From Phycisphaerales bacterium (lineage in GTDB: Bacteria > Planctomycetota > Phycisphaerae > Phycisphaerales > UBA1924): a DNA stretch of 39,065 nucleotides. The notes below the pieces were generated by a model. That model worked only from the letters and a program-made list of their open reading frames with translations, did not search any database and was not told where the DNA came from. The stretch lies in the NCBI GenBank assembly GCA_020427635.1, contig JAGQOH010000029.1:1-39065 (forward strand), read 5' to 3'. The position numbers and the translations under genes were made by a program. This document shows, piece after piece, positions 7,796 to 17,055 of this stretch. Position 1 is the first letter of the stretch. Every line of letters begins with the position of its first letter.

Positions 7796-8071
7796 CTGAG
7801 CATCCCGTCCGTTCTCGCGCAACACCAGCCAAAGGGTCAACCGCGCGTCGGCAAACCCCGTATCGTGGGCGCTCCCAAACCCCTCCCCGTCGCTCACTCG
7901 CCCGGGGATCCGCCGGTGGAAGATTGGCTTCCAATCCGGTGACCGGCTGCGCCCCAAGGTGCCGGTCTGCAAGATGTATCGACGGCCGCTTGCGCAAGCC
8001 TTCAACTTTGCCATTTCCAGATCATTGAACACAAACCCTTGTCTGACAACAACTTCGGAGCATAAATCCGC

Positions 8072-8890
8072 GTGGACGTGGTGAGGAAAACTCAAGGGCC
8101 CTGTCAACAATTCTGGCGAATCGCCCTGGCGCTCGCGCCAGTGGCCCTCGCCGCCTGCGCCAACGCCAACCGCTCGAGCAGCGACCTGCGACACGAGGGC
8201 CAGAAGCTCTTTGGCCCGGACGCCGCTGGCCCTGGCTTGGGCGCCGCAGCAGGCCAAGGTTGGGGCGTCGTCCTCGAAAACTTCACGGGCCCCCACCACG
8301 CCGCCCAAGCAACCCTCCGAAAGGACGAACTCGAAGCCGCCCTCGAACGAGGCGACCTCTCCGTCAGAACCACCACCTCGGGCTCGGCAATCCTCCTGGG
8401 CTCCCACGCCAACGCCGACGACCCCGGCGCGCAACGCGACCTCGCCTGGGCCCGCAACCTCGACGTGGGCGGCAACCGCCCCTACCAGCGCGCCTTCCTC
8501 GCCCCGCCCGCCGCTGGCGATCGCGGCTCGCGACCCGAATTCAACCTCGCCAACGCCAAAGCCACCTACGGCAAGAGCGCGATCTACACCCTTCAAATCG
8601 CGGTCTGGGACATGCCCGATCGCGCCAAGGCGCGCGCCGAAGCCGAGCGCCAGGCCATCGAACTCCGCCAAGAGGGCTTCGAAGCCTTCTACTACCACGG
8701 CGCGCAGCGCAGCATGGTCACCGTTGGTGTCTTCACCGCTTCCGACTACAACCTCGTCTCGGGCGAAATCGATGTCGCCGTCCGCGCAGCCCAAGAACGC
8801 TTCCCCAACAACCTGCTCAATGGCGAGCCATACCGCGCCGCGGGCGAGCGCCGCCTCGTGGGCAGCGCACTCGTGCGCATCCCGGACTAG
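8072..8890 (+). CDS. lipoprotein with a SPOR-like C-terminal domain
   Basis: A 272-residue probable lipoprotein. The hydrophobic stretch RIALALAPVALAACA places a lipobox LAAC with the lipidated cysteine at 29. A Gly/Ala-rich linker follows. A compact domain near residues 165-250 starts YTLQIAVWDMPDRAKA and ends VTVGVFTASDY. The pattern (beta strand, long helix with RxxAxxLRQEGFEAFYY, then V-x-V-G-x-F) resembles SPOR peptidoglycan-binding domains, but I call it only SPOR-like. The GTG start at 8072 has CGGAG 11 nt upstream; a second GTG at 8078 is possible. It sits 3 bp before plsY and may be cotranscribed with it. Confidence 0.75.
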   Translation: MDVVRKTQGPCQQFWRIALALAPVALAACANANRSSSDLRHEGQKLFGPDAAGPGLGAAAGQGWGVVLENFTGPHHAAQATLRKDELEAALERGDLSVRTTTSGSAILLGSHANADDPGAQRDLAWARNLDVGGNRPYQRAFLAPPAAGDRGSRPEFNLANAKATYGKSAIYTLQIAVWDMPDRAKARAEAERQAIELRQEGFEAFYYHGAQRSMVTVGVFTASDYNLVSGEIDVAVRAAQERFPNNLLNGEPYRAAGERRLVGSALVRIPD

Positions 8891-8893
8891 CGA

Positions 8894-9571
8894 ATGACGC
8901 ACTGGCTTCCTTGGATCGTCGGCGCATACCTGCTCGGGAGTGTCCCGTTCGGACTCCTCATCGCGCGCGCCAAAGGCATTGATCTCCGCGCGCAAGGCTC
9001 GGGCAACATCGGTGCAACAAACGTCGGCCGCGTCCTTGGCAAACGGCTTGGCATCACCTGCTTTGCCCTCGACCTCGCCAAAGGCGCAGCGCCCGTTATC
9101 GCCAGCGGCCTCACCACCCACACCTTTGGCCATGGCGCGCTTGCCGCGCGCGACTCCGCCCTCTGGATGTGCGTCGGGCTCGCCGCCGTGCTTGGCCATG
9201 TCTTCCCGATCTACCTGCGCTTCAAGGGGGGCAAGGGCGTCGCCACCGCCTTCGGCGCCATGGCCGCCTATTGGCCCTGGATGACACTCGCCACCGCCGC
9301 CGCGTTGCTCACATGGCTTGTCGTCGTGCGCACGACGCGCTATGTCAGCGCCGCTTCCATCACCGCCGCCCTCGTCCTGCCACTCGCCATGCTCATCAAT
9401 CAACTCATCGCCTGGCCCACTGGCACGGACGGCGCACGCAACGCCGCCGCCGGCTGGCCCTTCCTCGCCATGGCCCTCGCCCTGGGCGCACTGGTCATTT
9501 GGCGACACCGCGGCAACCTGGCCCGCCTCCGCGCCGGCTCAGAACACAAAATCGGAGCCAAGGTGCGATAA
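8894..9571 (+). CDS. plsY: acyl-phosphate:glycerol-3-phosphate acyltransferase
   Basis: Integral membrane enzyme that moves the acyl group from acyl-phosphate (made by PlsX) to glycerol-3-phosphate, giving lysophosphatidic acid, the first acylation of phospholipid synthesis. The three PlsY motifs are in order: GSVPFG after the first helix, GSGNIGATNVGR at 35-46, and GHVFP (101-105) with KGGKGVAT (111-118). Several further hydrophobic helices and a short basic tail bring it to 225 residues, slightly longer than the usual 190-215. It starts 3 bp after the preceding lipoprotein gene. Confidence 0.95.
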   Translation: MTHWLPWIVGAYLLGSVPFGLLIARAKGIDLRAQGSGNIGATNVGRVLGKRLGITCFALDLAKGAAPVIASGLTTHTFGHGALAARDSALWMCVGLAAVLGHVFPIYLRFKGGKGVATAFGAMAAYWPWMTLATAAALLTWLVVVRTTRYVSAASITAALVLPLAMLINQLIAWPTGTDGARNAAAGWPFLAMALALGALVIWRHRGNLARLRAGSEHKIGAKVR

Positions 9572-9675
9572 CCACGCCGCATCACACACAACCATCACCC
9601 AATCTGTCGCCCCATGCACTTTGGGACCTTCAGTCGACCCCGCGAAACTCCGATTTGCCCACCCGGAGGTTCGTG

Positions 9676-9954
9676 ATGCGGGTTCCACCTTCGCCCGATC
9701 CCAAGCGGTTCGATTCCGATCGCGAAGCCCTGCCCTTCCCAATGGGCGGTGTCTTCGCCGGCCAGCGAGCACCCGACCTGCGCGCAGACGATGTCACCGC
9801 GCACACCGAAATCGTTGCCGAACTCGATCGCCACTTGGACGCCATGCAAGAACACCTCGACACCTTGGCCGAGGAATTCGACGCGCCCATTCCGTTCTCC
9901 GCGTTCATGGATGACGACGAGGACGGCACCGACGATCACTGGCCCGCCGCCTGA
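9676..9954 (+). CDS. small acidic protein of unknown function
   Basis: A 92-residue protein. GGAGGT at 9665-9670 lies 5 nt before the ATG, a clear ribosome binding site that decides this start; a GTG at 9673 is the only close alternative. The N-terminus is Pro/Arg-rich, the middle (HTEIVAELDRHLDAMQEHLDTLAEEF) forms an amphipathic helix, and the tail is acidic (MDDDEDGTDDHW). No known domain was recognised. The helix could mediate dimerisation or binding to a larger partner. It is separated from plsY by 104 bp without other signals. Confidence 0.7.
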   Translation: MRVPPSPDPKRFDSDREALPFPMGGVFAGQRAPDLRADDVTAHTEIVAELDRHLDAMQEHLDTLAEEFDAPIPFSAFMDDDEDGTDDHWPAA

Positions 9955-9964
9955 TCCAACCGCA

Positions 9965-10471
9965 CTACATGCAAGGCCCAAGGCCCATGCAGCGCCGCCA
10001 GGCACTGATCTGCCCCAGGTGCATCATGTTGTGGCTGCCCACCATAAACGCTGCAAGCGAACCAACCGTCGGAAAACGATCCCGCATCTGCTCATTCGGA
10101 TTCGGCGCTGAAAGCGCCGCCTCACTCGCCTTGGGCAACGCATCGATCACCGCCTGCATACCAGCATTGAACTTCTTGAGCAGCTCATCCTTGCTCGGAT
10201 AGATCGTGCCCGCCTGATCATCCTTGCACTCGCTGGAATGCCCAAACATCGCCTGCGTTTCTGGATCCTCAGGCGGCGCCGTCCCCGTCAGCATCGACAC
10301 CACCCACCCCGGATACGCGCCCAAGTGCCCGATCACCCACGCCGGGCAGTTCGTATTCACGCCATCGGGCTTGCGACCAAACTGATCCGCTGGAATGTCC
10401 TTCGTCACGGCCTCGGCAAACATCATCGACGTCTTGGCGATTGGAACCACGGTGTCTGAGAACATGGACAT
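9965..10471 (-). CDS. DinB/YfiT-like metal-dependent four-helix bundle protein
   Basis: A 168-residue DinB-superfamily protein. These four-helix bundles carry a metal site of three histidines and include thiol-S-transferases and mostly uncharacterised members. H49 in WVIGHLGAYPG, and H147 and H151 in SHNMMHLGQISAWRR, are the expected triad. The ATG at 10471 is preceded by GAGGGAGG at 10-nt spacing, which favours it over the first in-frame ATG at 10525. It is divergent from the large coiled-coil gene (about 61 bp between starts). The substrate thiol or reaction cannot be inferred. Confidence 0.82.
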   Translation of the reverse strand: MSMFSDTVVPIAKTSMMFAEAVTKDIPADQFGRKPDGVNTNCPAWVIGHLGAYPGWVVSMLTGTAPPEDPETQAMFGHSSECKDDQAGTIYPSKDELLKKFNAGMQAVIDALPKASEAALSAPNPNEQMRDRFPTVGSLAAFMVGSHNMMHLGQISAWRRCMGLGPCM

Positions 10472-10532
10472 GTCAGGCACGCCTCCCTCGAAGAACTGAC
10501 CCACTGAACCACTCCGCCGATTCACCCCTACA

Positions 10533-13196
10533 GTGATGGCGGAGCATAAGCCTATGCCAAGCGACCCCCACGCCCCTCGCGATGATGTTCAAGCTGCCAC
10601 GCCCGCAGTGCGGCACATCGCCAAGTCCGCCGCTCGCCGGGGCCTCGCGCGCGACGCCGCCCGCGTCCTCGGCCCCGCCCTCACCATCGGCGCCGCAATC
10701 GCGCTCGCCCTGGCGCTCGCCGATCGCCTGATCGGCCCGGGAATCCACTGGGGTTGGCTCATTGGCATCCCAGTCGCCCTCGCCACGCTCGTGGCCATCG
10801 TGCGCATCGCCACAATCCGCCGGGGCCCCGTCCACGCCACCTGGACCGTCGACCGCGCCCTCGCCCTCGACGAACGCCTCTCATCCGCCGTGAGCCTCGC
10901 GCACCGCGCCACAACAGACCCCTTTGCGCAACTCGCTGTTGAAGAAGCCGAATCCGTTGCGCGCACCGTCAACGTCCGGCGCGCAATCCCTATGCACTTT
11001 GGCAAGTGGTGGTACGCCTGGCCCGTCGTCGCTGCCGCCGCCATTGCCATCGGCATCCTCCTCCAACCCATGCGCCTGCTCGCGGATCACATCGCGATCG
11101 AACAGGCGCGCCTCGAAGAAGCGCGCAGATCAGATGCCACTGCCGCCATCGACGAAGCAATCGACGCCATCACCCCCGCGCCCGAAGAAACCCCCATCGA
11201 TGATCCAACCATTGCCGATGCCGCCGAACCGCCCCCCGAACTGATCGCTCCGGAAGAACGCGAAGCGCTCGAGCAGATTCGAAAGCAACTTGCCCAGGGC
11301 GAACGCACGCCCGAGGAAGCCCGATCAGAAGCCGCCAACGTCTTGGGTGATGCTGCCGAAGCGCGCGAGCAACGCGCCGAAGAAACACGCGCTCAGGAAG
11401 AAGCCCTGCGCAAACTGCTGGAATCCATGCCGCAAAGCGCCCCAGGCGACAACACCGCAGGCAACCGCGCCACCCAGGACTTTGGCCGAGCCCTGCGCGA
11501 TGGCGATCTCGAACGCGCCGCCAAGGCGCTCGAAGAGCTCCAGCAGCAAATCGAACAAATGAACCCCGAGCAGCGCGAGCAAGTCGCACAAGAACTCGAC
11601 GACCTCGCCAAAGAACTCGAACAAGCTGCCCAAGACAGCGCCGAACAGCGCGAACAAAACGCCGAGCAGGCCATCGAAGACCTCCGCGATCGCGGCCTCT
11701 CCGAAGAGACCGCTCAAGACATCGCACAGGAATCAGACCCCGACGCCGCGACAGACGCGCTCAAAGACCAGGGCATGGATGAGCAATCCGCACGCGACCT
11801 CGCCGAGCGCACTGCCGAAGCCCAACGCGAACGCGAAGCCGCCGAGCAAGCCGAGCGCGATGCACAACAACTCGCGGACGATCTCAAACAATCCGCAGAT
11901 GAAGCACGCGAGCCAGAACGCCAACAGAAACCCGAGCCAAACCAACAGGAATCCGATCCCACCGACGGCGCGCAACAACAGGACAACAAAGCGCCAACCG
12001 AACAACAACGAGATCAATCACAACAAGACCAACAACAACAGCAGCCCGGCGACGGACAACCGAACAAGCAAGGCGACGCAAAGCAGCCAAGCAACGATCC
12101 TGGCAAGCAGCCCGGCGACTCCAAGCCGCGCCCCGATCAACAATCCCCTGGCCAATCCCCCGACGGCGCAAAAGGCAATCAATCCGCCAAGCCCGACGAA
12201 CAGGGCCAGCCCACCACCGATCCCAAGGGTGCCCCCAAAGATGGCCGCCCCGCCCAACAACCCCAAGACGCCCAGGGCAGCTCCAATTCCCCCGACCAGC
12301 GCGAAGAAAACGAACCCACCGGCGCAACCAACGACTCAAATACGCCAGGCGAGAACCCAGGCGAACAGGAGAACTCGGGCCAAGCCCCGGGTGGCAAGCA
12401 ACAACCCAACAACGGCACACCAAGCAACGGTGCGCAACCCAAACCCGGTGAACAGCCCGAAGGCCCAGCCCCATTCGATCAACAACCACCGCAAGACGGC
12501 GGCGGCGCGCAACCGCCCGAAAACGCGCCGCCAGGCGGCGCGCCAGGCCAACCCAAAGACACCGCCGCGCCCGCACCTGGTCAACCCGCGCAGCAACAGC
12601 CAGACAGCTCGGGTGATCCCGCGGGCCAGTCCACGCCGCCCAACAATCCAAACAGTCCCGGCTCCGGCGCAGGTGATGGCAATGAGTCCCCACTCGACAA
12701 CCTCCACAAACGCCTGCAGAAGATGTCCGAGCAGCATGACAATGCATCGCGCGACCAGCGCGCCGCCGATGCGCTCCGCAAGCAGCAACAGCAACTGCTC
12801 GACCAGATGACCCCGGAGCAGCGCGAAGAACTCATGCGCCTCGCGCGTAACCGCCAGATCGAACAAGGCGACCCCGAAGACCGCGCCACCACGCCCTTCG
12901 ATGCGCGCCGCCCTGGTGAACACCTTGGCCCCCAGGATGTCGCAGGCCAGGTTGACAACCCCAACCCCGCGCCGCGCCAGGCTTCAGGCGATGCGCCCGC
13001 GCAAAACATCCACCAGGAACTCGTCGATCGCCGCGAGGAAATCCGCCGAGCCATCGAAGAAAAACGCGTGCCGGCGCGCTACCGCAACATCGAAGAATAC
13101 TTCCGCCGCACCGCCGAAGACGCACAGAAGAACACTGACGCCGCGCCGACCCCCGCCGAAACCCCTGCACCCAACGCGCCGAGCAATGATTCGTAG
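10533..13196 (+). CDS. giant membrane-anchored coiled-coil and Gln/Pro-rich protein
   Basis: An 887-residue protein. Hydrophobic segments lie near 46-67, 73-92 and 152-171. A highly charged helical region, about 225-470, is full of EQREQ, AREQRAEETRAQEE and similar repeats. A disordered Gln/Pro/Gly/Asn-rich stretch follows to about 720. The C-terminal helical domain (about 735-860) ends in REEIRRAIEEKRVPARYRN. This outline recalls the DUF4175-type coiled-coil proteins found beside VWA/Bat membrane proteins, and the next gene, 9 bp downstream, is indeed a VWA protein. The two probably form an envelope complex; the function is unknown. Start codons GTG 10533, ATG 10536 and ATG 10554 are all possible. 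Confidence 0.8.
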   Translation: MMAEHKPMPSDPHAPRDDVQAATPAVRHIAKSAARRGLARDAARVLGPALTIGAAIALALALADRLIGPGIHWGWLIGIPVALATLVAIVRIATIRRGPVHATWTVDRALALDERLSSAVSLAHRATTDPFAQLAVEEAESVARTVNVRRAIPMHFGKWWYAWPVVAAAAIAIGILLQPMRLLADHIAIEQARLEEARRSDATAAIDEAIDAITPAPEETPIDDPTIADAAEPPPELIAPEEREALEQIRKQLAQGERTPEEARSEAANVLGDAAEAREQRAEETRAQEEALRKLLESMPQSAPGDNTAGNRATQDFGRALRDGDLERAAKALEELQQQIEQMNPEQREQVAQELDDLAKELEQAAQDSAEQREQNAEQAIEDLRDRGLSEETAQDIAQESDPDAATDALKDQGMDEQSARDLAERTAEAQREREAAEQAERDAQQLADDLKQSADEAREPERQQKPEPNQQESDPTDGAQQQDNKAPTEQQRDQSQQDQQQQQPGDGQPNKQGDAKQPSNDPGKQPGDSKPRPDQQSPGQSPDGAKGNQSAKPDEQGQPTTDPKGAPKDGRPAQQPQDAQGSSNSPDQREENEPTGATNDSNTPGENPGEQENSGQAPGGKQQPNNGTPSNGAQPKPGEQPEGPAPFDQQPPQDGGGAQPPENAPPGGAPGQPKDTAAPAPGQPAQQQPDSSGDPAGQSTPPNNPNSPGSGAGDGNESPLDNLHKRLQKMSEQHDNASRDQRAADALRKQQQQLLDQMTPEQREELMRLARNRQIEQGDPEDRATTPFDARRPGEHLGPQDVAGQVDNPNPAPRQASGDAPAQNIHQELVDRREEIRRAIEEKRVPARYRNIEEYFRRTAEDAQKNTDAAPTPAETPAPNAPSNDS

Positions 13197-13205
13197 GCTG
13201 TCATC

Positions 13206-16200
13206 ATGATGGGCCTGTCTTTCGAACAGCCACAGCTCCTCCTCCTCGCCGCGCTTGCCATCCCTGCAGCCGTGCTCGCCATCCGCTGGTGCCGCGGCGC
13301 CATGACCACCCTCCGCGCCTGGACCATCGCCGCCGCCCGCGCCATCTTGATCGCGCTCCTCGCCGCCATCCTCGCCGGCGCCGCCTCGGTCCATCGCACC
13401 GATCGCCTTGCCGTCATTGCCGTCGTCGACGTCTCAGACTCCGTGCGCCGCTACGCCGACCGCTTTGCCGACCTTCCCAAGACCGCCGGCGAACCGCGCC
13501 CCGCATGGGACCAAGCACTCCGCGACGTCCTCGCGCGCGCCACCGAAGGCCGAGGCCCCGACGATCTCTTTGGCGTCGTCGCCTTCGATGGCCGCTCCAT
13601 CGCCATCGCCGCCCCCGCAACCACCGACCCCGCCGACACCACCATCGATTACCACTTCGCCGACGGCACCAACATCGCCGACGGCATCCGCCTCGCCGGC
13701 CTCATGTTCCCGCCTGACGCCGCGCGCCGCATGCTCCTCATCAGTGATGGCGTCGAAACACAAGGCGACGCCCTCGACGCCGCGCGCGAAGTCTCCTCCG
13801 CCGGCGGCCTCGACACACCCATCGACGTCATGCCCATCGTCTTCCGCGTGCAGCGCGAAGTCTTGATCGAAGCCGTCGACGCCCCGCCGCGCGCAAGCCA
13901 GGGCGCAACCATCGCACTGCGCATCGTCATCTCCGCAACACAGCCAACCGCCGGCACGCTCGACCTGCTCTACGAAGGCCAGCAAATCGATATCAACGGC
14001 CCCGCACAAGGCATGGGACGCAAACTCACGCTCGACGCGGGACGCACCGTCCTCACGCTCGATGTGCCCCTCCGCCGCGGCACGATCGTCCACCGCTTCG
14101 AACCCATCTTCACCCCTAACGATCCCAATGCCGATGGCGTCGCCGAAAACAACCGAGGCGAAGCCTTCACCCTCTCCCCCGGGCGCGGCACCATCCTCCT
14201 CGTCGATGGACGCGCCGCCGACGGCGCACAGGTCGCCCCCAATCCGCTCCCACGCACACTCGAAAAAGCAAACCTCCCCGTCCAGCTCATCCTCCCCGCG
14301 CAGCTTCCCAAAGACCTCCTCGAACTCTCCGCCTACGACCTCATCATCCTGCAAGACGTCGCCGCCGATGACCTCCCGCGCGAAGCGCACACCGCAATCG
14401 CCGACTACGTCACAACGCTTGGCGGCGGCCTGCTCATGATTGGTGGCCCCCGCAGCTTCGGCGCAGGCGGCTGGACCGGCACCGCCATCGAACCGCTCCT
14501 CCCCATGCGCCTCGACCTCCCCGACGACATCATCATGCCCCAAGCCGCCATCGCCATCGTCCTCGATGCCTCTGGCTCCATGGGACGCGCCGTCATGGGC
14601 GGCGCGCGCACACAACAAGACATCGCAAACGACGGCGCTGCGCTCGCCATCGAAACACTCGACAAGACCGACCTCGTCACCGTCATCGCATTCAATTCCA
14701 AGCCCGCGACGATCGTCCCATTCGGACGCAATGACGATGCCCAGCGCAGCGCCGCACTCGTGCGCTCCATTCGCTCCAACGGCGGCACCAACCTCTACCC
14801 CGCCATGCTCACCGCTGCGCAATCACTCGAAGACGCCGACGCCGCCATCAAGCACGTCATCGTTCTCTCTGACGGACGCTCCCAAAGCCCCGAAGACGAA
14901 AAGGAACTCGCCGCACGCCTGCACGAAGCAGGCATCACCATCTCCACCATCGCAGTGGGCGACGGCGCCGACGAAGCAACAATGGCCAGCATCGCCGCAC
15001 TCGGTGGCGGCGAATACCACCGCGTCGTCGACCCCTCCATGATCCCGCGCATCTTCCTCAAAGAAGTCCGCGTCATCCGCCGACCCCTCATCCGCGAACG
15101 CCCCTTCGCGCCCATCATCGCCGACCCCTCAAGCCCCCTCGTCTTTGGCGTCGATGGCTTTGACCGCATTGGCGAAGTCCCCGACCTGCGCGGCCTCGTG
15201 CTCACTCGCGATCGCGAAGGCGCGCAAGCCACCACTTCCATCCGCACACCCGACGGCTACCCAATCCTCGCCCACTGGTTCGCCGGGCGAGGACGCGTCG
15301 CCGGCTTCACCTCCGACGCCTCCGATTGGGCCCGCCTCTGGCGACAATCCGACTGGCCCGGGTACGACGCCATGTGGCAACAGGTCGCGCGCACCATCGC
15401 GCGCCCCGTCTCCACCGGAACGGGCCAACTCGAAGCACAAATCGAAGGCGACGCTCTCACCCTTCGCTACGAAGCTGCAGACGAAGCCAACGTCCCCATC
15501 GATGGCCTCACCGTCCCCGCCACGGTCTTCAATCCCGATGGCTCCCGCTCCACCGTGCGCCTCACACAGGTGGGCCCCGGCATCTACGAAGGCCAAACAC
15601 CCGCCCGCGCGCGCGGAAACTACTTCGCCGTCCTCGCGCCAAGACTCGGCGCAAAGAACCTGGGCGAAGTCACGGGCGGCGCAAGTCGTTCACTCGGCGC
15701 AGAACTACGCACGCTCCACTCCGACGTACAACTCCTCCAACGCATCGCAAGCGCAACGGGCGGCCGCATGCTCGACCTTGGCCAATCCGCGCCCCTCGAC
15801 CTCTTCGATCACAGCGCCGTCAAACCGGTCACCGCCACATCTCCCCTTTGGCCCATCCTTCTCGTCTGGTCCATCGTCGTCTTCGTCCTCGACGTCGCCA
15901 CGCGCCGCGTCGCCTGGGATCGCTTGCTCACACGCGAAGTCACCGAGACCTTCCGTGCACACGCCGTCGAAGCCGCTCGCGCGCGCTCCCGCGCCGCCGC
16001 CGCCACCGTCGCAGGTCTCCGCCACGCCACGGGCAGGACCGCTCCGCCCACCGATGCTGCCTCCGCCGCGCCGCCGCCGCCCGCACAGGCGCCCAAACGC
16101 ACGCGCGTCGAACAGTCCAAGCAGCCGACCGATCCCGAGGCCGACGCCCGCACCCGCCGCCTCCTCGAAGCCCAGGAGGCCCGCCGAAAAGCCCTCCGCG

Positions 16201-16358
16201 AGGAAATGCTCGAGCGCCTCGCGGGCCAGCGCAAGCCCGACCCCAATCGCCCCGACACACCCGCCAAGGGCGACGCAAAGGATGCCTCCAGCACCACTTC
16301 GGAGCTTCTCGCGAAACGCCGAGCCGCCCGGGGCGATCAAGGCGGTAAGGGTTCCTGA
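13206..16358 (+). CDS. large double-VWA membrane protein with GATase-like middle domain
   Basis: A 1050-residue protein. N-terminal membrane helices (about 8-26 and 36-58) are followed by a first von Willebrand A domain with a MIDAS-like DVSDS at 75-79. A Bat-type beta-rich region follows. A class-I glutamine amidotransferase-like fold (about 325-435; GTILLVDG, YDLIILQDV, GGGLLMIGGPRSFG) comes next, then a second VWA domain with a canonical DASGS at 454-458. One more transmembrane helix lies near 879-897. The cytoplasmic tail is Arg/Ala/Pro-rich with a helical KREEMLERLAGQRK-like end. The domain order is typical of planctomycete VWA membrane proteins. The metal-dependent VWA folds suggest a protein-binding scaffold. 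It likely shares a transcript with the preceding coiled-coil gene. Confidence 0.88.
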   Translation: MMGLSFEQPQLLLLAALAIPAAVLAIRWCRGAMTTLRAWTIAAARAILIALLAAILAGAASVHRTDRLAVIAVVDVSDSVRRYADRFADLPKTAGEPRPAWDQALRDVLARATEGRGPDDLFGVVAFDGRSIAIAAPATTDPADTTIDYHFADGTNIADGIRLAGLMFPPDAARRMLLISDGVETQGDALDAAREVSSAGGLDTPIDVMPIVFRVQREVLIEAVDAPPRASQGATIALRIVISATQPTAGTLDLLYEGQQIDINGPAQGMGRKLTLDAGRTVLTLDVPLRRGTIVHRFEPIFTPNDPNADGVAENNRGEAFTLSPGRGTILLVDGRAADGAQVAPNPLPRTLEKANLPVQLILPAQLPKDLLELSAYDLIILQDVAADDLPREAHTAIADYVTTLGGGLLMIGGPRSFGAGGWTGTAIEPLLPMRLDLPDDIIMPQAAIAIVLDASGSMGRAVMGGARTQQDIANDGAALAIETLDKTDLVTVIAFNSKPATIVPFGRNDDAQRSAALVRSIRSNGGTNLYPAMLTAAQSLEDADAAIKHVIVLSDGRSQSPEDEKELAARLHEAGITISTIAVGDGADEATMASIAALGGGEYHRVVDPSMIPRIFLKEVRVIRRPLIRERPFAPIIADPSSPLVFGVDGFDRIGEVPDLRGLVLTRDREGAQATTSIRTPDGYPILAHWFAGRGRVAGFTSDASDWARLWRQSDWPGYDAMWQQVARTIARPVSTGTGQLEAQIEGDALTLRYEAADEANVPIDGLTVPATVFNPDGSRSTVRLTQVGPGIYEGQTPARARGNYFAVLAPRLGAKNLGEVTGGASRSLGAELRTLHSDVQLLQRIASATGGRMLDLGQSAPLDLFDHSAVKPVTATSPLWPILLVWSIVVFVLDVATRRVAWDRLLTREVTETFRAHAVEAARARSRAAAATVAGLRHATGRTAPPTDAASAAPPPPAQAPKRTRVEQSKQPTDPEADARTRRLLEAQEARRKALREEMLERLAGQRKPDPNRPDTPAKGDAKDASSTTSELLAKRRAARGDQGGKGS

Positions 16359-16444
16359 TTGGGTCGACTCCCGCACAGGGCGGATTTGGGTCACAATGGG
16401 ACGGGCAAACACAAGCCGCAACGACGGCCGGGGGATGAAGCAAC

Positions 16445-16987
16445 GTGGATCGGGCGACTTTCGAAAAGCTGGCTGTCGAGCATCTCGATGCCGTCCATCG
16501 CATGGCGATGCAATTGACCAAGCACCCCGACGCCGCCGCCGACCTCGTCCAGGAGACATACCTCAAAGCCCTCAGGGCCGCCGACTCCTTCGAAGAACGC
16601 GGCAAGGGCATGCGCGCCTGGCTCTTCACCATCCTCCACAACACCTTTTATTCGGACCTCCGCAAATCGCAGCGCGGCCCAACCGCCGTCCCCGAATTCT
16701 TTGAAGCCTCTGATACCGAAGACGCCCCCGATGACGCCGCCCCCGCATGGGACCTCGCCTCCCTCGATTGGGACCACGTCGACGAGCGCCTCAAACGAGC
16801 GATCGACGACCTCTCACCCGAACACCGCGAAGTTCTGCTCCTCTGGGGCGTCGAGGGGCTCAAGTACCGAGAAATCAGCGAAATCATCGGCGTCCCTATC
16901 GGGACCGTCATGAGCCGGTTACACCGCGCCCGCAAGATTTTGATGGAGTCACTGGAAGAGTTCGCCGCCGAACTCGGTTGGTCTTGA
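16445..16987 (+). CDS. ECF-type RNA polymerase sigma factor
   Basis: A 180-residue group 4 sigma factor. Region 2 lies at about 10-75: HLDAVHRMAMQLTKHPDAAADL, then VQETYLKAL (the region 2.2 core-binding helix) and FTILHNTFYSDLRKS. An acidic linker follows, and region 4 lies at about 118-170 with LSPEHREVLLLWGVEGLKY and the recognition helix IGVPIGTVMSRLHRARK. It would direct RNA polymerase to a small regulon. The GTG start follows GGGGGATGAAGCAAC. The next gene, 68 bp downstream, encodes a membrane protein with the layout of an anti-sigma factor, the usual partner arrangement. Confidence 0.94.
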   Translation: MDRATFEKLAVEHLDAVHRMAMQLTKHPDAAADLVQETYLKALRAADSFEERGKGMRAWLFTILHNTFYSDLRKSQRGPTAVPEFFEASDTEDAPDDAAPAWDLASLDWDHVDERLKRAIDDLSPEHREVLLLWGVEGLKYREISEIIGVPIGTVMSRLHRARKILMESLEEFAAELGWS

Positions 16988-17055
16988 GGCGGCTCAGGCA
17001 AGGGCCGACCTCAACTGCGACTCAATAGACCGCTTTTTCGAGATGGTGTGCTGAC

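Noticed and set aside
7958..7990. Sigma-54-like GGCAC...GC motif on the reverse strand upstream of flgM
   Set aside because: The GG-to-GC spacing is 11 or 13, not the required 12, and the surrounding bases do not match.
7796..9508. Upstream extension of the flgM-like frame (663-residue reverse frame)
   Set aside because: It runs antisense through plsY and the lipoprotein gene, both clearly coding on the forward strand, and its translation is low-complexity Gly/Ala/Glu. Only the FlgM-like end is supported.
13434..14822. 462-residue reverse frame opposite the VWA gene
   Set aside because: Gly/Asp/Val-rich shadow of a strongly supported forward gene with two MIDAS-type motifs.
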